Below are positions 8,267 to 18,362 of a stretch of 64,000 nucleotides of DNA, piece after piece (position 1 is the stretch's first letter; every line of letters starts with the position of its first letter). Origin of the DNA: Demequina maris (lineage in GTDB: Bacteria; Actinomycetota; Actinomycetes; Actinomycetales; Demequinaceae); assembly GCF_000971155.1 (NCBI RefSeq), contig NZ_BBLX01000003.1, forward strand, positions 186,001-250,000, in the 5' to 3' direction. A program made the position numbers and the translations under genes. Below the pieces are notes generated by a model. That model saw only the letters and a list, made by a program, of their open reading frames with translations, searched no databases and was not told where the DNA came from.

Positions 8267-9337
8267 TCAGATGCCGCCGCCGGGATCGCCCCCGGTGTTG
8301 TGCCGGATCGACTGGGAGGTGGGATCACCGTAGTACGCCCGGCGGCGCCTCTCCTCCTCGGTCTCCCCCGGCCGGCGCTGCGGGACCGGGTGCGACTCCG
8401 GGCGACGGCCGGCCCCGAAGACGGGGTCGCCCGCGGACGCGCCCTCCTCGCGCGCGGGCCCGCCCACGCCCGACTGGGGGATCGGTCCGGTCGGGCCGAT
8501 CTCCGGCGGCTTGAGCCCGCGGCCGCCCCCGCCCTCGCGCAGGCGCCGCTCGGTGTAGGTCGCGAGGCGCGACAGCGCCAGGTTGATGGCGATGTAGATG
8601 CCGGCGCCCACGACGAACATGGGGATCGTGTAGCGGTCGCCGAAGAAGTCGCGGTTGAGCTTGATGGTCCGCAGCAGCTCCTCGTACGCGACGATGTAGC
8701 CGAGCGACGAGTCCTTGAGCAGCACCACGAGCTGGCTCACGAGCGCCGGCAGCATGATCCGCACGGCCTGCGGCAGCTCGATGATCAGCGTGGTGCGCAT
8801 GCGCGACAGCCCGATGCTGAGCCCGGCCTCGCGCTGGCCGCGCGGCAGCGCGGCGATGCCGGCGCGCAGGATCTCCGCGATCACGGCCGTGTTGTAGACC
8901 ACCAGGCCGAAGACCACCGACCACAGCGGCGACCAGCCGAGCACGAGCTTGGCGAAGAACATGAGGAGCAGGACCGGCAGTCCGCGCGCGAGCTCGGTGA
9001 GCACGGTCGCCGAGGTGGCGACGAGGCGCCGCCGCGCCCCCGCCCGCAGGATCGCGAGCGCGCCGCCGAGCATCGCGGCGATCGGCGCCGCGATCGCGGC
9101 GGCGAGCAGGGTCCGCCCGAGCCCCTTGCCGAGCGAGGTCCACACGTCGCCCGCCGTCTGGCCGAGCGGCGGGTCCCACAGCACCTCCCAGCGGTCGTCG
9201 AACACGCCGCGCTGCTGCATCGCCCAGGCGGCGCCCGCCGCCGCCGCGACCAGCACGAGCGAGAAGACGATGTTGAGGGTGCGGTCGATCCGCCGGGCGC
9301 GGGGGCCCGGGGCGTCGTAGAGGACCGAGCCGCTCAT
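8267..9337 (-). CDS. gluD: Glutamate-type ABC importer, permease 2
   Basis: 356 residues, start ATG overlapping the stop of the gluC-like permease (ATGA). Several transmembrane helices with the His/Glu/Gln permease EAA-type loop (RAGIAALPRGQREAGLSIGLS). The hydrophobic part ends near residue 262 (TYTERRLREGG), and roughly 90 more residues follow that are rich in Gly, Pro, Arg and Glu (PPEIGPTGPIPQSG, ETEEERRRRAYYGDP), a cytoplasmic, probably disordered tail longer than needed for transport. Works with the permease, lipoprotein and ATPase genes encoded upstream. Confidence 0.88.
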   Translation of the reverse strand: MSGSVLYDAPGPRARRIDRTLNIVFSLVLVAAAAGAAWAMQQRGVFDDRWEVLWDPPLGQTAGDVWTSLGKGLGRTLLAAAIAAPIAAMLGGALAILRAGARRRLVATSATVLTELARGLPVLLLMFFAKLVLGWSPLWSVVFGLVVYNTAVIAEILRAGIAALPRGQREAGLSIGLSRMRTTLIIELPQAVRIMLPALVSQLVVLLKDSSLGYIVAYEELLRTIKLNRDFFGDRYTIPMFVVGAGIYIAINLALSRLATYTERRLREGGGGRGLKPPEIGPTGPIPQSGVGGPAREEGASAGDPVFGAGRRPESHPVPQRRPGETEEERRRRAYYGDPTSQSIRHNTGGDPGGGI

Positions 9338-9984
9338 CGCGCGAACCCCATGCTGCGCTCGAGCCGCTGGGCGAGGATGCCGAGCGGGATGGTGATGACG
9401 AGGTACATCGCTCCGATCCCGAAGAAGATGAAGAGGCCGTCCACGGGGTTGCGGTTCGTGAGGCGCTGCGAGATGGCGACCATCTCCGCGTACGCGAAGC
9501 CCGCCGCGACGGACGTGTTCTTGACGAGCGCGATGAGGACGGAGATGAGCGGCGGGATCGCGGACCGCCATGCCTGCGGCAGCACGATCTGCGTGAGCGT
9601 CTGGCCGAACGTGAAGCCGATGCTGCGCGCGGCCTCCGCCTGGCCGATCCCCACGGAGTTGATGCCCGAGCGCACCGCCTCGCACACGAAGGCGCTGGTG
9701 TAGAGCGTGAGGGAGATGACGGCGATGCGGAAGCCGATCGGCGCGATGATGCCGAGCGAGGGCGCGACGAACACCCAGAAGAAGAACATCAGGGTGAGGG
9801 GCGTGTTGCGGACGATCTCGACGTACAGCGTGCCGACGGTCCGCAGCGGGCCGACCGGCGACACCCGGAAGGCCGCCAGCACGGTGCCCCACACGAGCGA
9901 CAGCGCGCCCGAGATCGCCGCGAGCGTGAGCGTGGCGAGGAAGGCACCACCGATGGTGCCGAACTCCTCGATGAACGTCTCCAT
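9334..9984 (-). CDS. gluC: Glutamate-type ABC importer, permease 1
   Basis: 216 residues, the standard length of a polar amino-acid permease subunit. Starts METFIEEFGTIGGAFLATL, has about five transmembrane helices and the EAA-type loop RSGINSVGIGQAEAARSIGFTFGQT. Its stop overlaps the gluD start. Gene order ATPase-binding protein-permease-permease is that of Corynebacterium gluABCD; substrate could equally be glutamine or aspartate. Confidence 0.9.
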   Translation of the reverse strand: METFIEEFGTIGGAFLATLTLAAISGALSLVWGTVLAAFRVSPVGPLRTVGTLYVEIVRNTPLTLMFFFWVFVAPSLGIIAPIGFRIAVISLTLYTSAFVCEAVRSGINSVGIGQAEAARSIGFTFGQTLTQIVLPQAWRSAIPPLISVLIALVKNTSVAAGFAYAEMVAISQRLTNRNPVDGLFIFFGIGAMYLVITIPLGILAQRLERSMGFAR

Positions 9985-10041
9985 GCACCCCTCCGGACGG
10001 GCCGTGCGGCCCCCCTCGCGAGGGGCCGCACGGTGCGTTCG

Positions 10042-10944
10042 CTAGTTCTCGTACCGGTCGACCGTCGGGACCTCGGGCTCCGGCAGGATGTCGCCCACGT
10101 TCTCGGTCCAGGCCTCGAGCCAGCGCCCGTCCGCGAAGATCTCCTCGAGGACGTCGTTGATCCACATCCGGAACTCGGTGTCGTCGTGCGCGAGGCCGAT
10201 GCCGTACGGCTCCTCGGTGAAGGGCTCGCCCACCACCTTGAAGTCGTCGGGGTACTGGTCCACGTAGCCCGCGAGGATCACGTTGTCCGTGGTGACCACG
10301 TCCACCTGCCCGTTGCGCAGCGGCTCGAGGCAGTCGGTGTACGCCGCGAAGAGCGACAGCTCCGCGTCGGGGTAGTTCTCCTCGATGTTCGCCGCGGGCG
10401 TCGAGCCCTCGACCGAGCAGACCTTCTTGCCCGCGAGGTCGTCGGGGCTCATGATGTCCTCGTTGTCGACCGTGACCATCAGCGCCTGGCCGGCGTTGTA
10501 GTACGGGCCGGCGAAGCTCACGAGCTCCTTGCGGTCGTCGTTGATCGTGTAGGTCGCGACCACGATGTCCACGCTGCCGTCCTCGATGAACGGCTCGCGG
10601 TTCGCGGACACGGTCTCCACCCACTCGATCGAGTCCTCGTCGATGCCGAGCTCGCCGGCGATGATCTTGCCGATCGAGACGTCGAAGCCGACGGGGTCGC
10701 CGCTCGGCGGCTTGAGCCCGAACAGCGGCTGGTCGAACTTGGTGCCGATGGTGATGGTGCCCGCCTCCGCGAGCGCGGCCATCGTCGAGCCCTCGGGGAA
10801 GTCCCCGGCCATCATCGAGTCGTCGCCGCCCATCGAGCCCGACTCGTCGGACTCCGAGCCCTCGTCGGACGCGCACGCCGCGAGCAGCGCCGCCGCCGCG
10901 ACTCCCAGCGCGGCTGCCGCCGCCTTCCTCCGGATCATCATCAT
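10042..10944 (-). CDS. gluB: Glutamate-type ABC importer, substrate-binding lipoprotein
   Basis: 300 residues. Positive N-terminus and a hydrophobic run end in the lipobox LLAAC at about residues 19-23, followed by an acidic Ser/Glu/Asp/Met linker. The rest is a type 3 periplasmic-binding-protein fold (TITIGTKFDQPLFGLKPPSG, VGFDVSIGKIIAGELG, CSVEGSTPAANIEENYP). Would be anchored outside the membrane and deliver the amino acid to the permease pair. Second gene of the operon. Confidence 0.92.
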   Translation of the reverse strand: MMMIRRKAAAAALGVAAAALLAACASDEGSESDESGSMGGDDSMMAGDFPEGSTMAALAEAGTITIGTKFDQPLFGLKPPSGDPVGFDVSIGKIIAGELGIDEDSIEWVETVSANREPFIEDGSVDIVVATYTINDDRKELVSFAGPYYNAGQALMVTVDNEDIMSPDDLAGKKVCSVEGSTPAANIEENYPDAELSLFAAYTDCLEPLRNGQVDVVTTDNVILAGYVDQYPDDFKVVGEPFTEEPYGIGLAHDDTEFRMWINDVLEEIFADGRWLEAWTENVGDILPEPEVPTVDRYEN

Positions 10945-10972
10945 GCTCTCCTCCCCTGTCCCTTCCGGGACC

Positions 10973-11719
10973 TCAGTGCGTCAGGATCTTCGACAGGAAG
11001 TCCTTGGCGCGCTCCGATCGTGGATTCGTGAAGAACTGCTCGGGCTCGGCCTCCTCCTGGATGAGGCCGTCGGCCATGAAGACCACCCGGTTCGCGGCCT
11101 TGCGCGCGAAGCCCATCTCGTGGGTGACGACGATCATGGTCATGCCCTCGCGCGCGAGCGACACCATGACGTCGAGGACCTCGTTGATCATCTCGGGGTC
11201 GAGCGCGCTGGTGGGCTCGTCGAAGAGCATCACCTTGGGCTTCATGGCGAGCGAGCGCGCGATCGCGACGCGCTGCTGCTGGCCGCCCGAGAGCTGCGCG
11301 GGGTACTTCTGCGCCTGGTTGGCGACGCCGACCCGCTCGAGGAGCGCCATGGCCTCCTGCTCGGCCTGCTTGCGCGGCTCCTTCTTGACCTTGATGGGGC
11401 CCAGGGTGACGTTCTCGAGGATCGTCTTGTGGGCGAACAGGTTGAAGGCCTGGAACACCATGCCGACGTCGGCGCGCAGGTGCGCGAGGGCCTTGCCCTC
11501 CTGCGGCATCGGCTGCCCGTCGATCGTGATGGTGCCGGTGTCGATGGTCTCGAGCCGGTTGATCGCGCGGCACAGCGTCGACTTGCCGGAGCCGGAGGGG
11601 CCGATGACGACGATCACCTCGCCGCGCGTGACGGAGAGGTCGATGTCGTTGAGCACGTGCAGCTCGCCGAAGTGCTTGTTGACCTTGTCCAGCACCACGA
11701 GCGCGTCGGAATCTGGCAT
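10973..11719 (-). CDS. gluA: Glutamate-type ABC importer, ATP-binding protein
   Basis: 248 residues. Walker [10 protein letters not shown], signature [19 protein letters not shown], Walker [15 protein letters not shown] and the switch histidine [13 protein letters not shown] are those of polar amino-acid importers (GlnQ/GluA group). First gene of gluABCD. Upstream, TTTCAGG at 11749-11755 and CCTGAAA at 11774-11780 form an interrupted palindrome in the likely promoter region, a possible regulator site. Confidence 0.93.
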   Translation of the reverse strand: MPDSDALVVLDKVNKHFGELHVLNDIDLSVTRGEVIVVIGPSGSGKSTLCRAINRLETIDTGTITIDGQPMPQEGKALAHLRADVGMVFQAFNLFAHKTILENVTLGPIKVKKEPRKQAEQEAMALLERVGVANQAQKYPAQLSGGQQQRVAIARSLAMKPKVMLFDEPTSALDPEMINEVLDVMVSLAREGMTMIVVTHEMGFARKAANRVVFMADGLIQEEAEPEQFFTNPRSERAKDFLSKILTH

Positions 11720-11748
11720 CTTCCGACACTAACCCTGCACATCGGACA

Positions 11749-11780
11749 TTTCAGGGCAGAGACGCAATCGTGACCTGAAA
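11749..11780. promoter_or_regulatory. Interrupted palindrome upstream of gluA
   Basis: TTTCAGG and CCTGAAA, 7-bp perfect arms 18 bases apart, in the 93-bp gap between ribF and gluA. A second palindrome-like element AACAC-N10-GTGTT lies at 11792-11811 near the ribF stop. Neither matches an operator I can name. Confidence 0.3.
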
Positions 11781-11812
11781 CTAACTCCCTGGTAACACGC
11801 CCAGGGGTGTGT

Positions 11813-12796
11813 TCAGGCGCGGACCGCGAGCACCGCGCGGCACCAGTCGACGTCCTCGCCGAGCGCCGTCACGAGCGCGTCGAGCGAGCCGAAGTCGAGC
11901 ATGGGGCGGCGCCACTCGACGAGGTCGAGGGCCACCTGGGCGTCGTACAGGTCGAGGTCGTCGCGGTCGATGACGTACGCCTCGAGGCGCAGGTCCGTGC
12001 CGCCCACGGTGTAGTTCATGCCCAGGCTGATCGCGGCGGGCAGCCGCTCCCCCTGGACGGCGCCGGCGCGCGGGTTGCCGTGCGCGTCGAGCACGGTGAG
12101 CCAGCCCGCGTACACGCCGTGCCGCGGGATCATGCCGGCAGTGTGGTCGAGGTTCGCGGTCGGGAAGCCGATCTCGCGGCCGAGCTTGTCGCCGTGGATC
12201 ACGGTGCCGCGCACGCGGTGCTCGCGGCCGAGCACCTCGGTCGCGCCCGGCAGGTCGCCCGCCTCGAGCAGCTCGCGCACCCAGGTCGACGACCAGCGGC
12301 GGCCAGACTCGGACACCGCGCAGGCGTCGTCGATGATGTCGACGGCGAACCCGAGCTCGGCCCCCAGGGCGCGCATCGTGCCCACGTCGCCCGCGTTGCC
12401 GCGCCCGAAGCGGGTGTCGCGCCCCACCACGACGCAGGACGCGCGCATGCCGCGCACGAGGTAGTCCGCGACGAACTCCTCGGGGGTCTGGCGCGCGAAG
12501 TCGAGCGTGTAGCGCACCACCAGGACGCCGTCGAGGCCGATGGCCGCGAGCCGCTCGAGGCGGTCGTCGAGGCCGGTGATGAGCTCGGGCTGGTGCGCCG
12601 GGTCGTGCACGGCCTTGGGATGCGGGTCGAAGGTCATCGCGAGGGCGACGTGCCCGCGCGCGCGGGCGTCGGCGACCATCCTGCCGAGCACGGCCTGGTG
12701 GCCGCGGTGGACGCCGTCGAAGTTGCCGAGCGTGACCACGGCGGGGCCGAGGTCGGGGATCTCGGCCAGCGAGCGCCACACGTGCATGCCGGTCAT
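11813..12796 (-). CDS. ribF: Bifunctional riboflavin kinase / FAD synthetase
   Basis: 327 residues, the usual length. N-terminal nucleotidyltransferase domain with TLGNFDGVHRGHQ (GxHxGH) near 22-34 and the regions DPHPKAV and SSTWVRELLEAGD; C-terminal riboflavin kinase domain with GFPTANL and ending VEWRRPMLDFGSLDALVTALGEDV. The stretch that normally reads GTNPTF is GMNYTVGG here, a change at a well-conserved kinase-domain position. Makes FMN and FAD, the cofactors also needed by the flavin operon at 52512-57770. Follows truB by six bases. Confidence 0.94.
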   Translation of the reverse strand: MTGMHVWRSLAEIPDLGPAVVTLGNFDGVHRGHQAVLGRMVADARARGHVALAMTFDPHPKAVHDPAHQPELITGLDDRLERLAAIGLDGVLVVRYTLDFARQTPEEFVADYLVRGMRASCVVVGRDTRFGRGNAGDVGTMRALGAELGFAVDIIDDACAVSESGRRWSSTWVRELLEAGDLPGATEVLGREHRVRGTVIHGDKLGREIGFPTANLDHTAGMIPRHGVYAGWLTVLDAHGNPRAGAVQGERLPAAISLGMNYTVGGTDLRLEAYVIDRDDLDLYDAQVALDLVEWRRPMLDFGSLDALVTALGEDVDWCRAVLAVRA

Positions 12797-12802
12797 TGTG
12801 CC

Positions 12803-13747
12803 CTACGCGTCCGCGCCGCCCGCGGCGGGGGACGATGCGCTGGCAGGCTCGAAGACGACCACCGGCTTGGCGCGGCCGGCCTTGGGCTCGACGATCGCCA
12901 CGGCGCGCGGGCCGGGCGCGATCGCGACGGTGGGACCGTCGGGGCGCGCGTCGATCCACTGCCCGAAGCCGAGCGCCGTCGCGTCCTGGTCGGAGACCTC
13001 GAGCACCGGGAGCGTCGCCGCGGCCGCCTCGGCGAGCCCCACGCGGGGCAGCGGCTCGCCGGAGTCCACGACGGCGCCGAGATCGTCGAGAGTGCGCGCG
13101 AGGTCCAGCCCGATGCCGCCCACGCGCGTGCGGCGCAGGGCGGTGAGGTGGCCGCCGACGCCGAGCGCGGCGCCGAGGTCGCGTGCGAGCGCCCGCACGT
13201 ACGTGCCCGACGACACGTCGACGCGGACGTCCAGGTCCACGACCGCATCGTCCCGACGCACGCCGACCACGTCGAAGCGGGACACCGTGACGGGCCGCTC
13301 GGGCAGCTCGACGTCCTCTCCCCCGCGGACGCGCGCGTACGCGCGCTTGCCGTCGACCTTGATGGCGCTGACGGAGCTGGGGCGCTGGAGGATGTCGCCC
13401 GTGAGGGCGGCGACGGCGGAGCGGATGGCCTCGTCCGTGACCGCGGACGCGTCCGCGGTCGCGGTGACCTCTCCCTCCGCGTCGTCCGTCACGGTCGACT
13501 GCCCCAGCCGGATGGTGGCGTCGTAGGCCTTGTCGTGCCCCACGATGTACGTGAGGAGCTTGGTGGCGCGGCCGATGCCGACGACGAGCACGCCCGTCGC
13601 CATGGGGTCGAGCGTGCCGGCGTGGCCCACCTTGGAGGTGTGGGCCAGACGCCGGACACGCGCGACCACATCGTGCGACGTCCAGCCCTGAGGCTTGTCG
13701 ACCACGACGATGCCGGGCGCCGGCTCGGGGCCGCCGCGGCGTCCCAT
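12803..13747 (-). CDS. truB: tRNA pseudouridine(55) synthase TruB
   Basis: 314 residues. Starts with GIVVVDKPQGWTSHDVVARV, and the catalytic aspartate sits in GHAGTLDPMATGVLVVGIG near residue 47. The region GDILQRPSSVSAIKVDGKRAYARVR matches the family, and a C-terminal domain ends in a Ser/Ala/Gly-rich tail that carries a copy of ACGATGCG. Makes the universal pseudouridine 55 of the tRNA T-loop. Lies 3 bases behind rbfA in the nusA-infB-rbfA-truB-ribF order. Confidence 0.95.
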   Translation of the reverse strand: MGRRGGPEPAPGIVVVDKPQGWTSHDVVARVRRLAHTSKVGHAGTLDPMATGVLVVGIGRATKLLTYIVGHDKAYDATIRLGQSTVTDDAEGEVTATADASAVTDEAIRSAVAALTGDILQRPSSVSAIKVDGKRAYARVRGGEDVELPERPVTVSRFDVVGVRRDDAVVDLDVRVDVSSGTYVRALARDLGAALGVGGHLTALRRTRVGGIGLDLARTLDDLGAVVDSGEPLPRVGLAEAAAATLPVLEVSDQDATALGFGQWIDARPDGPTVAIAPGPRAVAIVEPKAGRAKPVVVFEPASASSPAAGGADA

Positions 13748-13750
13748 CGG

Positions 13751-14191
13751 CTAGACCTGGTCCTCGTCGTCGTCCTCGGGACGGCGGTACGGGTCCGCCT
13801 CCCCCGCGTACTGGGCGTTCTCGCGCAGCCGCTTGAGCTCCTCGTCCCGCTCGTGCGCCTCGTGGAGGGCACGGTCGAGCGACGCGGCCGTCTCCGGCAC
13901 GGCGTCGAGGTGGAACTCGAGCGACGGCGTGAGGCGGATGCCGAGCTGCGAGCCCACGAGGGAACGCAGGCGGCCCTTGGCCTTCTGCAGCGCCCTCGCG
14001 GCGTCCTCACGCTCGGCATCCCCGCCCAGCACGGTGTAGAACACGGACGCCTGCTGGAGGTCGCCGGTGACGCGCACATCGGTCACCGTGACGAAGCCCA
14101 GCCGGGGGTCCTTGATCTCGGTCTGGAGCGCGCGGGCGACGATCTTCTTGATCGTGCCCGCGAGCTTCAGAGCCCTCGCCTTGTCAGCCAT
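13751..14191 (-). CDS. rbfA: 30S ribosome-binding factor RbfA
   Basis: 146 residues from the ATG of [20 protein letters not shown]; this ATG shares its A with the infB stop (TGATG), which fixes the start. KH-like fold motifs KDPRLGFVTVTDVRVTGDLQQASVFYTVLG and LRSLVGSQLGIRLTPSLEFHLD are typical. The last 40 residues are charged (ERDEELKRLREN, RRPEDDDEDQV). Needed for 16S rRNA 5'-end maturation. Confidence 0.95.
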   Translation of the reverse strand: MADKARALKLAGTIKKIVARALQTEIKDPRLGFVTVTDVRVTGDLQQASVFYTVLGGDAEREDAARALQKAKGRLRSLVGSQLGIRLTPSLEFHLDAVPETAASLDRALHEAHERDEELKRLRENAQYAGEADPYRRPEDDDEDQV

Positions 14192-16917
14192 CAGGACCTC
14201 GGGATCTCGACCATCTCGAAGGTCTCGATGATGTCGCCGACCTGGATGTCGTTGAACTTGCCGAGGCCGATACCGCACTCGTAGCCGTCGCGCACCTCGG
14301 TGGCGTCGTCCTTGAAGCGGCGCAGCGTCTCGATCGTCGGCTCGCCGATGACGACACCGTTGCGCACGACCTTGGCCTTGGCGTTGCGGCGGATGACACC
14401 GGTGCGCACGAGCGAACCGGCGATGTTGCCGAACTTGGAGGAGCGGAAGATCTCCATGATCTCCGCGCCACCGACCTGCTTCTCCTCGAACTCCGGCTTG
14501 AGCATGCCCTTGAGCGAGGCCTCGACGTCCTCGAGCGCGCGGTAGATGACCGAGTAGAAACGCATGTCGACGCCCTCGCGGTCCGCGAGCTCCTGGACGC
14601 GCTCGGCCGGACGCACGTTGAAGCCGATGATGATCGCGTTGTCGACCGTCGCGAGGTTGACGTCGTTCTGCGTCACCGCACCGACACCGCGGTGGATGAT
14701 GCGCAGGTCGACCTCGTCGCCCACATCGATCTGGAGCAGCGCGTCCTCGAGCGCCTCGACGGCACCGGACACATCACCCTTGATGATGAGGTTGAGGGTG
14801 TCCACCTTGCCCTCCTCGAGGGCCTTGTTGAAGTCCTCGAGGGAGATGCGCTTGCGACGCTTGGCCAGCTGCGCGGCGCGCTCGGCGGCCTCACGCTTCT
14901 CGGCGATCTGACGCGCGGTGCGGTCGTCGTCGGCCACCAGGAAGGTGTCGCCGGCGCGGGGCACCGAGGTCAGGCCGATGACCATGACCGGACGCGCCGG
15001 CGTGGCCTCGGAGACCTGGTTGTCGTGCTCGTCGAACATCGCACGGACGCGGCCGTAGGCCGTGCCCGCGACGATCGCGTCGCCGACCTTCAGCGTGCCC
15101 GAGTTGACCAGGACGGTCGCGACGGCGCCGCGGCCCTTGTCGAGGTGCGCCTCGACGGCCACGCCGCGCGCGTCCTTGTTCGGGTTCGCGCGGAGGTCGA
15201 GACCCGCGTCGGCGGTGAGCAGGACGGCCTCGAGGAGGCTGTCGATGCCCTGGCCCTTGAGCGCGGAGACGTCGACGAACATCGTGTCGCCGCCGTACTC
15301 CTCGGCCACGAGGTTGTACTCGGTGAGCTGCTGGCGGATCTTGGCCGGGTTCGCACCCTCCTTGTCCACCTTGTTGACCGCGACCACGATCGGCACGTTG
15401 GCCGCCTGGGCGTGGTTGAGCGCCTCGATGGTCTGCGGCATCACGCCGTCGTCCGCCGCGACCACGAGGATCGCGATGTCGGTGACCTTCGCACCACGGG
15501 CACGCATGGCGGTGAACGCCTCGTGACCCGGGGTGTCGATGAACGTGATGGCGCGGTCGTTGCCCTCGTGGGTGGTGTGGACCTGGTAGGCACCGATGTG
15601 CTGGGTGATGCCGCCGGCCTCGCCGGAGATGACGTCCGCCTTGCGGATCGAGTCCAGCAGGCGCGTCTTTCCGTGGTCGACGTGACCCATGACGGTGACG
15701 ATCGGGGCGCGGGCCTCGAGCTCCTCATCGGTCTCGGCCGCAAGCTCGGCCTCGATGTCGATGTTGAAGTCCTCGAGCAGCTCGCGGTCCTCCTCCTCGG
15801 GGGACACGATCTGGATCACGTAGCCGAGCTCGCTGCCGAGGGCCTCGAAGGTGCCCTCGTCGAGCGACTGCGTCGCGGTCGCCATCTCGCCCAGGTGGAA
15901 CAGGACGGTGACGAGCGACGCGGGGTTGACGTCGATCTTCTCGGCGAAGTCGGTCAGCGTCGCGCCACGGCGCAGGCGGATCAGGGTCGAGCCGTCACCG
16001 CGAGGGATCTGCACGCCACCGATCGCCGGGGCCTGCTGCTGCTCGTACTCGGCCCGCTTCGCGCGCTTCGACTTCCGACCGCGCACGGGCTTGCCGCCCG
16101 CACGACCGAAGGCACCGGCGGTGCCGCCACCGCGGCCGCGGCCGCCGGGGGCGGGACGGCCGCCGGGGCCGCCGAAGCCGCCGGGACGACCCGGACCGCC
16201 GGCACCGCCGGGGCCGCCCTGGCCGCCGACGGGACGCGGGCCGAAGCCGCGACCCGGGGTGCCGGACGGGGCGCCGGGACGGGCGCCACCGGGCGCGCCG
16301 GGACGACCGCCGCCGCCACCGGCACCGCCACCGCCACCCGGGCGGGGGCCGGGCCGGTTGGCCTGGAACGGGTTGTTGCCGCCGGGACGCGGACGGGGGC
16401 GCGGGCCCGCCGAACGGTCGCTGAACGGGTTGTTGCCGGCCGGGCGCGGACGCGGGCGCGGCATGTCGCTGGGCAGCGGCACGTTGGGCTTCGGGGCGCC
16501 GGGCTTCGGCGCCGCCTTGGCCGCGGGCTTCTCGGCCGCGGGCGCGGCCTTCTCCGCCGGCTTCTCGGCCGCCTCGGCAGGCTTGGGGCCGGGGCGCGGG
16601 GCGGGCTTGGACGCCGCGGGCGCGGGCGCCGCGGGCTTCTCGGCGACCGGCTCGGCGGGAGCGGACGCAGGCTTGGGGCCGGGCTTGGGGGCGCCGGGCT
16701 TCGCCGCGGGCTTGGCGGCGGCGGGCTTCGCCGGCGCGGGGGCCGCGGACGCGGTCTTCGCCGCGGGGAAGGCCTCACGGGCCTTCCGCACCACGGGGGC
16801 CTCCAGGGTGGAGGACGGACCCTTGACGTACTCGCCAAGCTCGTTGAGCTTGCCGATCAGGTCCTTGCTCGAGACTCCGAGCTCCTTCGCGATCTCATGG
16901 ACGCGGGGCTTTGCCAC
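14191..16917 (-). CDS. infB: Translation initiation factor IF-2
   Basis: 908 residues. A short IF2_N helix domain ([24 protein letters not shown]), about 270 residues of Ala/Pro/Lys- then Gly/Arg/Pro-rich low-complexity sequence ([21 protein letters not shown]), the second IF2_N domain, then the GTPase: G1 [11 protein letters not shown]3 DTPGHEAF, G4 NKVDKEG, followed by domains II-IV ending in FEMVEIPRS. Positions initiator tRNA on the 30S subunit. The long N-terminal extension is common in high-GC actinobacteria. Between it and ylxR (16918-17045) I see no gene; the plus-strand readings there are shadows. Confidence 0.97.
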   Translation of the reverse strand: MAKPRVHEIAKELGVSSKDLIGKLNELGEYVKGPSSTLEAPVVRKAREAFPAAKTASAAPAPAKPAAAKPAAKPGAPKPGPKPASAPAEPVAEKPAAPAPAASKPAPRPGPKPAEAAEKPAEKAAPAAEKPAAKAAPKPGAPKPNVPLPSDMPRPRPRPAGNNPFSDRSAGPRPRPRPGGNNPFQANRPGPRPGGGGGAGGGGGRPGAPGGARPGAPSGTPGRGFGPRPVGGQGGPGGAGGPGRPGGFGGPGGRPAPGGRGRGGGTAGAFGRAGGKPVRGRKSKRAKRAEYEQQQAPAIGGVQIPRGDGSTLIRLRRGATLTDFAEKIDVNPASLVTVLFHLGEMATATQSLDEGTFEALGSELGYVIQIVSPEEEDRELLEDFNIDIEAELAAETDEELEARAPIVTVMGHVDHGKTRLLDSIRKADVISGEAGGITQHIGAYQVHTTHEGNDRAITFIDTPGHEAFTAMRARGAKVTDIAILVVAADDGVMPQTIEALNHAQAANVPIVVAVNKVDKEGANPAKIRQQLTEYNLVAEEYGGDTMFVDVSALKGQGIDSLLEAVLLTADAGLDLRANPNKDARGVAVEAHLDKGRGAVATVLVNSGTLKVGDAIVAGTAYGRVRAMFDEHDNQVSEATPARPVMVIGLTSVPRAGDTFLVADDDRTARQIAEKREAAERAAQLAKRRKRISLEDFNKALEEGKVDTLNLIIKGDVSGAVEALEDALLQIDVGDEVDLRIIHRGVGAVTQNDVNLATVDNAIIIGFNVRPAERVQELADREGVDMRFYSVIYRALEDVEASLKGMLKPEFEEKQVGGAEIMEIFRSSKFGNIAGSLVRTGVIRRNAKAKVVRNGVVIGEPTIETLRRFKDDATEVRDGYECGIGLGKFNDIQVGDIIETFEMVEIPRS

Positions 16918-17045
16918 TTCTCTCCTGTCTCGGCTCGCCCAAGACAGGGTCGAGCCATCGTTACGGCTGGGTGCTCATCGTGAGCTGCTCATCGCTGGGC
17001 CATGGGCTTTCATCCCGTCTGATTCGATGGTGGGCACGGTCCGCG

Positions 17046-17330
17046 CTAGCCGACCTCGAGGCCGGTGACGTCCAGCTCCGCCACGCGCAGCGCGCGGGGC
17101 AGGGCCCTCCGTCTCAGCGCCTGTGCGAGGCACTGCGGGTCGGGGTGCAGCCAGGCTCCCCGGCCCGGCAGGCTCCGACGCTCGTCGACGACCGCACGGC
17201 CGTCCACGCACGTCACCCGCACAAGGACCGACCGAGATCCCCGACCCCTGCATCCGACGCACGTCCGCACGGGTTCCTGAGGAACGGGGGCGGGGGCGCC
17301 GACGTCACGAGACGGGTCTCTCGGCTCCAC
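17046..17330 (-). CDS. ylxR: YlxR-family (DUF448) RNA-binding protein
   Basis: 94 residues with RTCVGCRGRGSRSVLVRV and GRGAWLHPDPQCLAQALRRRALPRAL, the conserved signature and the GRGAW turn of the family. Sits between nusA and infB as in most bacteria. Thought to bind RNA or affect RNase P; no catalytic role is established. The first 20 residues are Pro/Asp-rich and variable. Confidence 0.92.
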   Translation of the reverse strand: MEPRDPSRDVGAPAPVPQEPVRTCVGCRGRGSRSVLVRVTCVDGRAVVDERRSLPGRGAWLHPDPQCLAQALRRRALPRALRVAELDVTGLEVG

Positions 17331-17348
17331 TAGTCTAGCGGATCCCCG

Positions 17349-18356
17349 TCAGCGCCCGGATCCGGCTCGCCCGGGCACGTCGGGCTGCTCGTCCGAGCGG
17401 ATGTCGATGCGCCATCCCGTGAGGCGGGCGGCGAGGCGGGCGTTCTGGCCCTCCTTGCCGATGGCGAGCGACAGGTGGAAGTCGGGGACGACGACGCGCG
17501 CGGCGCGTGCCTCCTCGTCGACGACCTCGACCGACACGACGCGCGACGGCGACAGCGCGTTGCCCACGAAGGTCGCGGGGTCGTCGTCCCAGTCGATGAT
17601 GTCGATCTTCTCGCCGCGCAGCTCGCTCATGACGGCGCGCACGCGCGAGCCCATGGGCCCGATGCACGCGCCCTTGGCGTTCACGCCCGGGACGGTCGCG
17701 CGGACCGCGATCTTGGTGCGGTGGCCGGCCTCGCGGGCGAGGCTCATGATCTCGACGGTGCCGTCGGCGATCTCGGGCACCTCGAGCTCGAAGAGCTTGC
17801 GCACGAGCCCGGGGTGGGTGCGGGACAGCGTGATCGACGGGCCCTTGGCGCCGCGCGAGATGTCGAGCACGAAGCCCTTGAGACGCTCGCCGTGGACGTA
17901 CACCTCGGTGGGCACCTGCTCGTGGGGCGGCAGCACCGCCTCGACGTCGCCGAGGTCCACGTGGACGTTCTTGGGGTCCGAGGACTGCTGGATCACGCCG
18001 GACACGAGGTTGCCCTCGCGGCCCGCGTACTCGCCCAGCACCGCATCGTCCCCCGCCTGGCGCAGGCGCTGGAAGATGACCTGGCGCGCGGTCGAGGTCG
18101 CGATGCGGCCGAAGTCCGCCGGGGTGTGGTCGAACTCGGGCAGCTCGGCGGGGTCGACGCCCTCCTCGGGCTCCTCGCGGGCGAGGATCGACACCTTGCC
18201 GGTGACGCGGTCCAGGTGCGCGCGGGCGTGACGGTACGCGCCCGGCGTCTTGTGATACGCGGAGACGAGCGCCTGCTCGATCGCGTCGACCAGCACGTCC
18301 AGACGGATGTCCTTCTCGCGCTCGAGGCCCCGCAGGGCCTGCATGTCGATGTCCAT
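17349..18356 (-). CDS. nusA: Transcription termination/antitermination protein NusA
   Basis: 335 residues, normal for actinobacteria, which lack the E. coli C-terminal acidic repeats. N-terminal domain ([20 protein letters not shown]), S1 domain near 130-200 ([27 protein letters not shown]), KH1/KH2 ([52 protein letters not shown]). Binds RNA polymerase and modulates pausing. Between rimP and ylxR. Confidence 0.96.
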   Translation of the reverse strand: MDIDMQALRGLEREKDIRLDVLVDAIEQALVSAYHKTPGAYRHARAHLDRVTGKVSILAREEPEEGVDPAELPEFDHTPADFGRIATSTARQVIFQRLRQAGDDAVLGEYAGREGNLVSGVIQQSSDPKNVHVDLGDVEAVLPPHEQVPTEVYVHGERLKGFVLDISRGAKGPSITLSRTHPGLVRKLFELEVPEIADGTVEIMSLAREAGHRTKIAVRATVPGVNAKGACIGPMGSRVRAVMSELRGEKIDIIDWDDDPATFVGNALSPSRVVSVEVVDEEARAARVVVPDFHLSLAIGKEGQNARLAARLTGWRIDIRSDEQPDVPGRAGSGR

Positions 18357-18362
18357 GTCCTA

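Noticed and set aside
12796-13146. Small plus-strand Arg-rich frames near truB
   Set aside because: Antisense shadows with no ribosome-binding site, fully inside truB.
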